From Prevotellaceae bacterium (GTDB lineage: Bacteria > Bacteroidota > Bacteroidia > Bacteroidales > Bacteroidaceae), in contig CAJPLH010000125.1 in assembly GCA_905371275.1 (NCBI GenBank), forward strand, positions 1-5,742: a stretch of 5,742 bases of DNA, read 5' to 3'. Shown piece by piece: positions 5,533-5,742 of this stretch (the stretch's first letter is position 1; every line of letters starts with the position of its first letter). The translations under genes and the position numbers were made by a program. The notes beneath the pieces are model-generated. The model was not told the DNA's origin, searched no databases, and saw only the letters and a program-made list of their open reading frames with translations.

Positions 5533-5581
5533 AAAGGGACCGCGTCAAAACTGATGTTTTGATGCGGTCTCTTTCGTTTTG
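5533..5581 (+). terminator. Strong rho-independent terminator of pyk
   Basis: A 19-bp stem pairs 5533-5551 with 5556-5574 (two G-U pairs, loop TGAT), starting 60 bases after the pyk stop. The outer part is AAAG / CTTT and the core is GACCGC / GCGGTC. The downstream flank CGTTTTG supplies a short T run. It is the strongest hairpin in the window. Confidence 0.85.
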
Positions 5582-5600
5582 CTATTTCGGCAAAAAAAAG

Positions 5601-5626
5601 AAAAGTTGTGCGTTATACAACTTTTT
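5601..5626. terminator. Second hairpin downstream of pyk, weak terminator candidate
   Basis: AAAAGTTGT (5601-5609) pairs with ACAACTTTT (5617-5625) around loop GCGTTAT, with a further T at 5626. The stem is AT-rich and has A and T runs on its two sides, so it could work as a terminator on either strand, for instance for a gene beyond the window edge. Function uncertain. Confidence 0.35.
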
Positions 5627-5691
5627 AGGGAAAAGAGAACAGGTAGAAATCGGTGGATTTCTCCTTGTAATAAGGTGAATATGAACAACGT

Positions 5692-5722
5692 TTTGTGCTT
5701 TCTTGTTGTTTTTGTATGTTAA
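5692..5722 (+). promoter_or_regulatory. Weak promoter candidate before a G-run at window edge
   Basis: TTTG (5692-5695) and TATGTTAA (5715-5722, six of eight matches to TAnnTTTG) are separated by 19 bases. It lies just before a possible ATG at 5724. The -7 box is imperfect and no downstream gene can be seen, so this is tentative. Confidence 0.2.
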
Positions 5723-5725
5723 AAT

Positions 5726-5734
5726 GGGGGGGGG
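5726..5734 (+). repeat. Run of nine G
   Basis: A mononucleotide tract of nine G follows AAAAT, with a further TATTGGGG to the end of the window. Such tracts are prone to slippage in replication and can also cause sequencing-length errors. See the findings for a possible start-codon link. Confidence 0.9.
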
Positions 5735-5742
5735 TATTGGGG

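Noticed and set aside
1..5742. CRISPR array, insertion sequence or riboswitch
   Set aside because: No regularly spaced repeats, transposase-like frame or terminal inverted repeats were found, and no leader matched a riboswitch fold I know.

Overview
The window looks like part of a chromosome from a Bacteroidales bacterium, most likely Prevotella-like. Several signs agree. Three genes are preceded by good TAnnTTTG-type -7 boxes. Start codons lack Shine-Dalgarno sequences. The tRNA does not encode its CCA end. Ferrous iron transporter FeoB carries a fused N-terminal FeoA domain. Pyruvate kinase has the variant active-site motifs (SISDLRCD, RMNTAH) that I associate from memory with Bacteroidetes. 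The genus is an inference.

Layout: the 3' two-thirds of a tRNA-Phe(GAA) gene (1-53) ends in an intrinsic terminator. A short gene with its own promoter follows (208-456, +), encoding a Phd/YefM-type antitoxin with no toxin gene beside it. A 14-bp perfect inverted repeat separates it from the convergent feoB gene (548-2785, -), which encodes a 745-residue FeoA-FeoB fusion. A 326-bp AT-rich spacer (2786-3111) holds the divergent promoters of feoB and of the next gene. That gene (3112-3855, +) encodes a 247-residue soluble protein with features of a divergent nucleotidyl-cyclase-like fold. It is clearly AT-richer than its neighbours. Next comes pyk (4012-5472, +), pyruvate kinase, ending in a strong 19-bp hairpin. 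The last 170 bases hold two weaker hairpins and a run of nine G at the window edge, just after a possible ATG.

feoB and pyk are housekeeping genes (Fe2+ uptake and the last step of glycolysis). The two small genes look like accessory insertions next to a tRNA and between core genes. No operon linking them is evident; each gene seems to have its own promoter, although transcription from the 3112 gene may read through into pyk because no terminator is seen between them.

I see no complete, clearly new multi-gene system. The best candidate for unfamiliar biology is the lone cyclase-like gene at 3112-3855. Next are the unusual FeoB linker (a cysteine cluster plus a shortened helical domain) and the orphan antitoxin.
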